A DNA stretch of 7,385 nt from Lachnospiraceae bacterium UBA7027 (GTDB lineage Bacteria; Bacillota; Clostridia; Lachnospirales; Lachnospiraceae), in contig DLBG01000112.1 in NCBI GenBank assembly GCA_002494135.1, forward strand, positions 1 through 7,385. Direction: 5' to 3'. This document shows positions 5,743-7,385 of the stretch, piece by piece (within the stretch, counting starts at the first letter, position 1; each line of letters opens with the position of its first letter). The position numbers were made by a program, and so were the translations under genes. The notes under the pieces are model-generated. The model was not told where the DNA came from. It saw only the letters and a program-made list of their open reading frames with translations, and did not search any database.

Positions 5743-7083
5743 TTATTTCATTTTCTTTAGTTCCGATACCGCCAGCGGAATGGCGACAAGAAATGCAAGG
5801 AAATCCGCCACGGCCTGTGTGGCTTCCAGTCCGCGTATTCCGAAAAAGAAGGTCAGGATGTATAAAAGCGGTATGAAACAAAGGCCGCTCCGGCAGGAAG
5901 AAGCTACGGAAGCTTTAAACCCTTTGCCCGTTGCCTGCAAAAGCATATTGGCCATGGATGAAAATGCAAGGAACGGAAGGGCCGCCGCCTGCCATCGAAG
6001 TGCTACCTTGCCGATTTCCACAACGGCCGGATCATCTCTCATCGTGTGCACGATGGGCTCCGCAAAGAGAATTAAAACAGCCGCTCCGAGCGTTAAAAAT
6101 ATCGTCCCGTATTTTACACAGAAAAAGAAGCCTTCCCGGACACGTCCCTTAAATCCTGCTCCGTAATTGTATGAACAGACCGGTTGAAAGCCCTGTCCGA
6201 ATCCGATCATGGCGCATCCGATCATCATCACGACTTTCGTCACCACTCCCATTGCAGCAACCGCTGCATTTGCTCCCAAATCTCTTGCAACATGATTCAT
6301 AAGAAGCGTGGCAACCGCAGCAAGCCCCTGTCTTAACAGGGAGGCCATTCCGCCGTTTACGATTTCCTTCATATAATGCGGTGTCAGTCGGATATTTTTT
6401 AAACTTAACCGCAGGTTTCCGCCTTTCGTGGTACCAATCAAAAGCACCACAAAGCTTACTAACTGCGCGGAAATCGTGGCAACCGCCGCACCGGATATTC
6501 CCATATGAAATCCGAAAATCATAAGAGGATCGAGCCCCACATTCACTACGGCACCGCAGAACAAACCAATCATTGCATAAATTGCGCTGCCCTGGAATCG
6601 AAGCTGGTTATTCACCACAAACTGACAGGTCATGAAGGGCGCACCCATCAGTATGATTCGCAGATAACTTACCGTCTGAACGATGCTTTCATCATCTGCC
6701 CCGAGGAAATACGCAATCGGTTCTGCATAAACATTCCCGAGAATCGTAATCAAAACACCAAGTATCGCAGCCGTAGCAAAGCCGGTCGCAGCCATCTCTT
6801 CCGCTTTATCCTTCTCTCCGGCTCCGAGTCTTCTGGAAAGATAGGTTCCGGACCCCTGCCCGCAGAAAAATCCGACCGCCTGGATCAGGGCCATGATACT
6901 GAATACAAGGCTGACTGCAGCCGTATCTTCCGTGGAAATTTTACCCACAAAAAAAGTATCCGCCATATTATACATGCCGGTTACCAGCATACTGATGACG
7001 GTCGGGATTGCAAGCTTCACGATAAGCTTCGGTACCGGCGTTTCGGTCATCATTTTATATTTTGCGGATTGTGTATCAGCCAT
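5743..7083 (-). CDS. MATE family multidrug/cation efflux transporter
   Basis: Inner-membrane exporter of 446 residues, the usual MATE length, expected to have 12 transmembrane helices in two MatE repeats (about 20-180 and 240-400). These proteins expel cationic drugs or metabolites using Na+ or H+ gradients. Family features: MYNMADTFFVGKI (37-49) in helix 1, GQGSGTYLSRRLGAG (75-89), and in the second half GFGQGFQPVCSYNYGAG (294-310) and LLQATGKGFKAS (381-392), a pattern like MepA/NorM-type proteins. The substrate cannot be read from sequence. The start overlaps the stop of the upstream gene by 8 bases (ATGGCTGA), and the nearest purine-rich stretch (CAGGGA) is rather far for a ribosome binding site, so translation is probably coupled to the upstream gene. 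No terminator fits in the 8-bp gap to the convergent regulator; a candidate lies further on inside that gene. Confidence 0.93.
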   Translation of the reverse strand: MADTQSAKYKMMTETPVPKLIVKLAIPTVISMLVTGMYNMADTFFVGKISTEDTAAVSLVFSIMALIQAVGFFCGQGSGTYLSRRLGAGEKDKAEEMAATGFATAAILGVLITILGNVYAEPIAYFLGADDESIVQTVSYLRIILMGAPFMTCQFVVNNQLRFQGSAIYAMIGLFCGAVVNVGLDPLMIFGFHMGISGAAVATISAQLVSFVVLLIGTTKGGNLRLSLKNIRLTPHYMKEIVNGGMASLLRQGLAAVATLLMNHVARDLGANAAVAAMGVVTKVVMMIGCAMIGFGQGFQPVCSYNYGAGFKGRVREGFFFCVKYGTIFLTLGAAVLILFAEPIVHTMRDDPAVVEIGKVALRWQAAALPFLAFSSMANMLLQATGKGFKASVASSCRSGLCFIPLLYILTFFFGIRGLEATQAVADFLAFLVAIPLAVSELKKMK

Positions 7084-7385
7084 TGTTTACTAATGTTCCC
7101 TGCTCTTTTTCGTTTCTAAGATATTCCGAAAGCTGCGATTTTAAAAACTCATAGCGCAGCCTTTTTTCTTCTTTTGCAAAATGCACCTTGCGGAACTGCT
7201 CCGAACAGTCATTGTAATCAAGAACTTCGTCTCCAAACTGCTCGCTGGTTAAATCGAATACGCAGTCTCCGATTACGTTAAAGCAGTGATAATTTCCGCC
7301 CGAACGCAGAATGCCGTAAACTTTGCCGCCGTACAGATCCTGCATCAGAAATGCCGTAATGGAGCACTGTCCGAGCGTCGGATTC
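7076..7385 (-). CDS. YunG-like small protein (N-terminus cut by window edge)
   Basis: The last 102 residues of an open frame entering from the right edge. The frame stays open past Met at 7345 to the window end and reads NPTLGQCSITAFLMQDLYGG, so that Met is internal, not the start. The block GQCSITA, then GGNYHCFN, then FDLTSEQF resembles the YunG-type pattern GQCAVTA ... HYWN ... VDLT.EQF. The ordered Cys (C7 of the visible part), His (H33) and Asp (D44) are in positions that could form a papain-like site, but enzymatic function is unproven and I only infer it. The C-terminus (RKVHFAKEEKRLRYEFLKSQL) is charged and helical. It overlaps the MATE start by 8 bases, so the two are probably co-transcribed and translationally coupled. 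Confidence 0.75.
   Translation of the reverse strand, partial: NPTLGQCSITAFLMQDLYGGKVYGILRSGGNYHCFNVIGDCVFDLTSEQFGDEVLDYNDCSEQFRKVHFAKEEKRLRYEFLKSQLSEYLRNEKEQGTLVNNG

Noticed and set aside
5759..5800. Possible plus-strand terminator for the regulator (TTCCG/CGGAA and CGCCA/TGGCG stems)
   Set aside because: The two stems are short, mutually exclusive, and no T tract follows.
6505..7119. Plus-strand reading frame of 204 codons antisense to the MATE gene
   Set aside because: Composition is unlike a real protein and it mirrors the strongly supported MATE frame.
1..7385. CRISPR array, insertion sequence, tRNA or rRNA
   Set aside because: No regularly spaced repeats, transposase, terminal inverted repeats or RNA gene sequences were seen on either strand.

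Overview
The window looks like chromosomal DNA from a low-to-mid GC Bacillota, most likely a gut clostridium of the Lachnospiraceae type. This is inferred from the class II (Firmicutes-type) GalT, the GNHTDH-type galactokinase, the GH2 enzyme style (WGVRINES, SEYMGHM) and strong GGAGG-type ribosome binding sites. No rRNA or other direct phylogenetic marker is present, so the placement is provisional.

Layout. Positions 1-4563, all on the minus strand, hold a galactose/galactoside utilisation operon read in the order galK (galactokinase), galT (hexose-1-phosphate uridylyltransferase), then a GH2 beta-galactosidase that runs off the left edge. A 160-bp divergent control region (4564-4723) separates galK from a plus-strand LacI-family regulator of the EbgR/GalR branch (4724-5734). 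This region holds two facing promoter candidates and three near-identical palindromes (GTTTACTAAAC core), plus one extra half-site. The regulator converges, with only 8 bp between stop codons, on a minus-strand MATE efflux transporter (5743-7083). The transporter overlaps by 8 bp the end of a small YunG-like gene that is cut by the right edge.

How the genes work together. The beta-galactosidase would free galactose from lactose or other beta-galactosides in the cytoplasm, galK would phosphorylate it, and galT would exchange it onto UDP-glucose (Leloir pathway). No galE, galM or sugar transporter is visible, so these must lie elsewhere or past the left edge. The regulator most likely represses both itself and the operon: one palindrome lies between the -35 and -10 of the gal promoter, and another lies on the -10/start site of its own promoter. 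The MATE/YunG-like pair seems unrelated to sugar use.

The window is mostly ordinary metabolism. The less ordinary items are an intrinsic-terminator-shaped element for the minus strand buried inside the regulator's coding sequence, an A10 tract in the same place, the helically phased operator cluster, a tandem-repeat array in the galK-galT gap that runs up to the galT ribosome binding site, and a tandem heptapeptide insertion in the GH2 enzyme. I found no undescribed multi-gene system, mobile element, CRISPR array or RNA gene.
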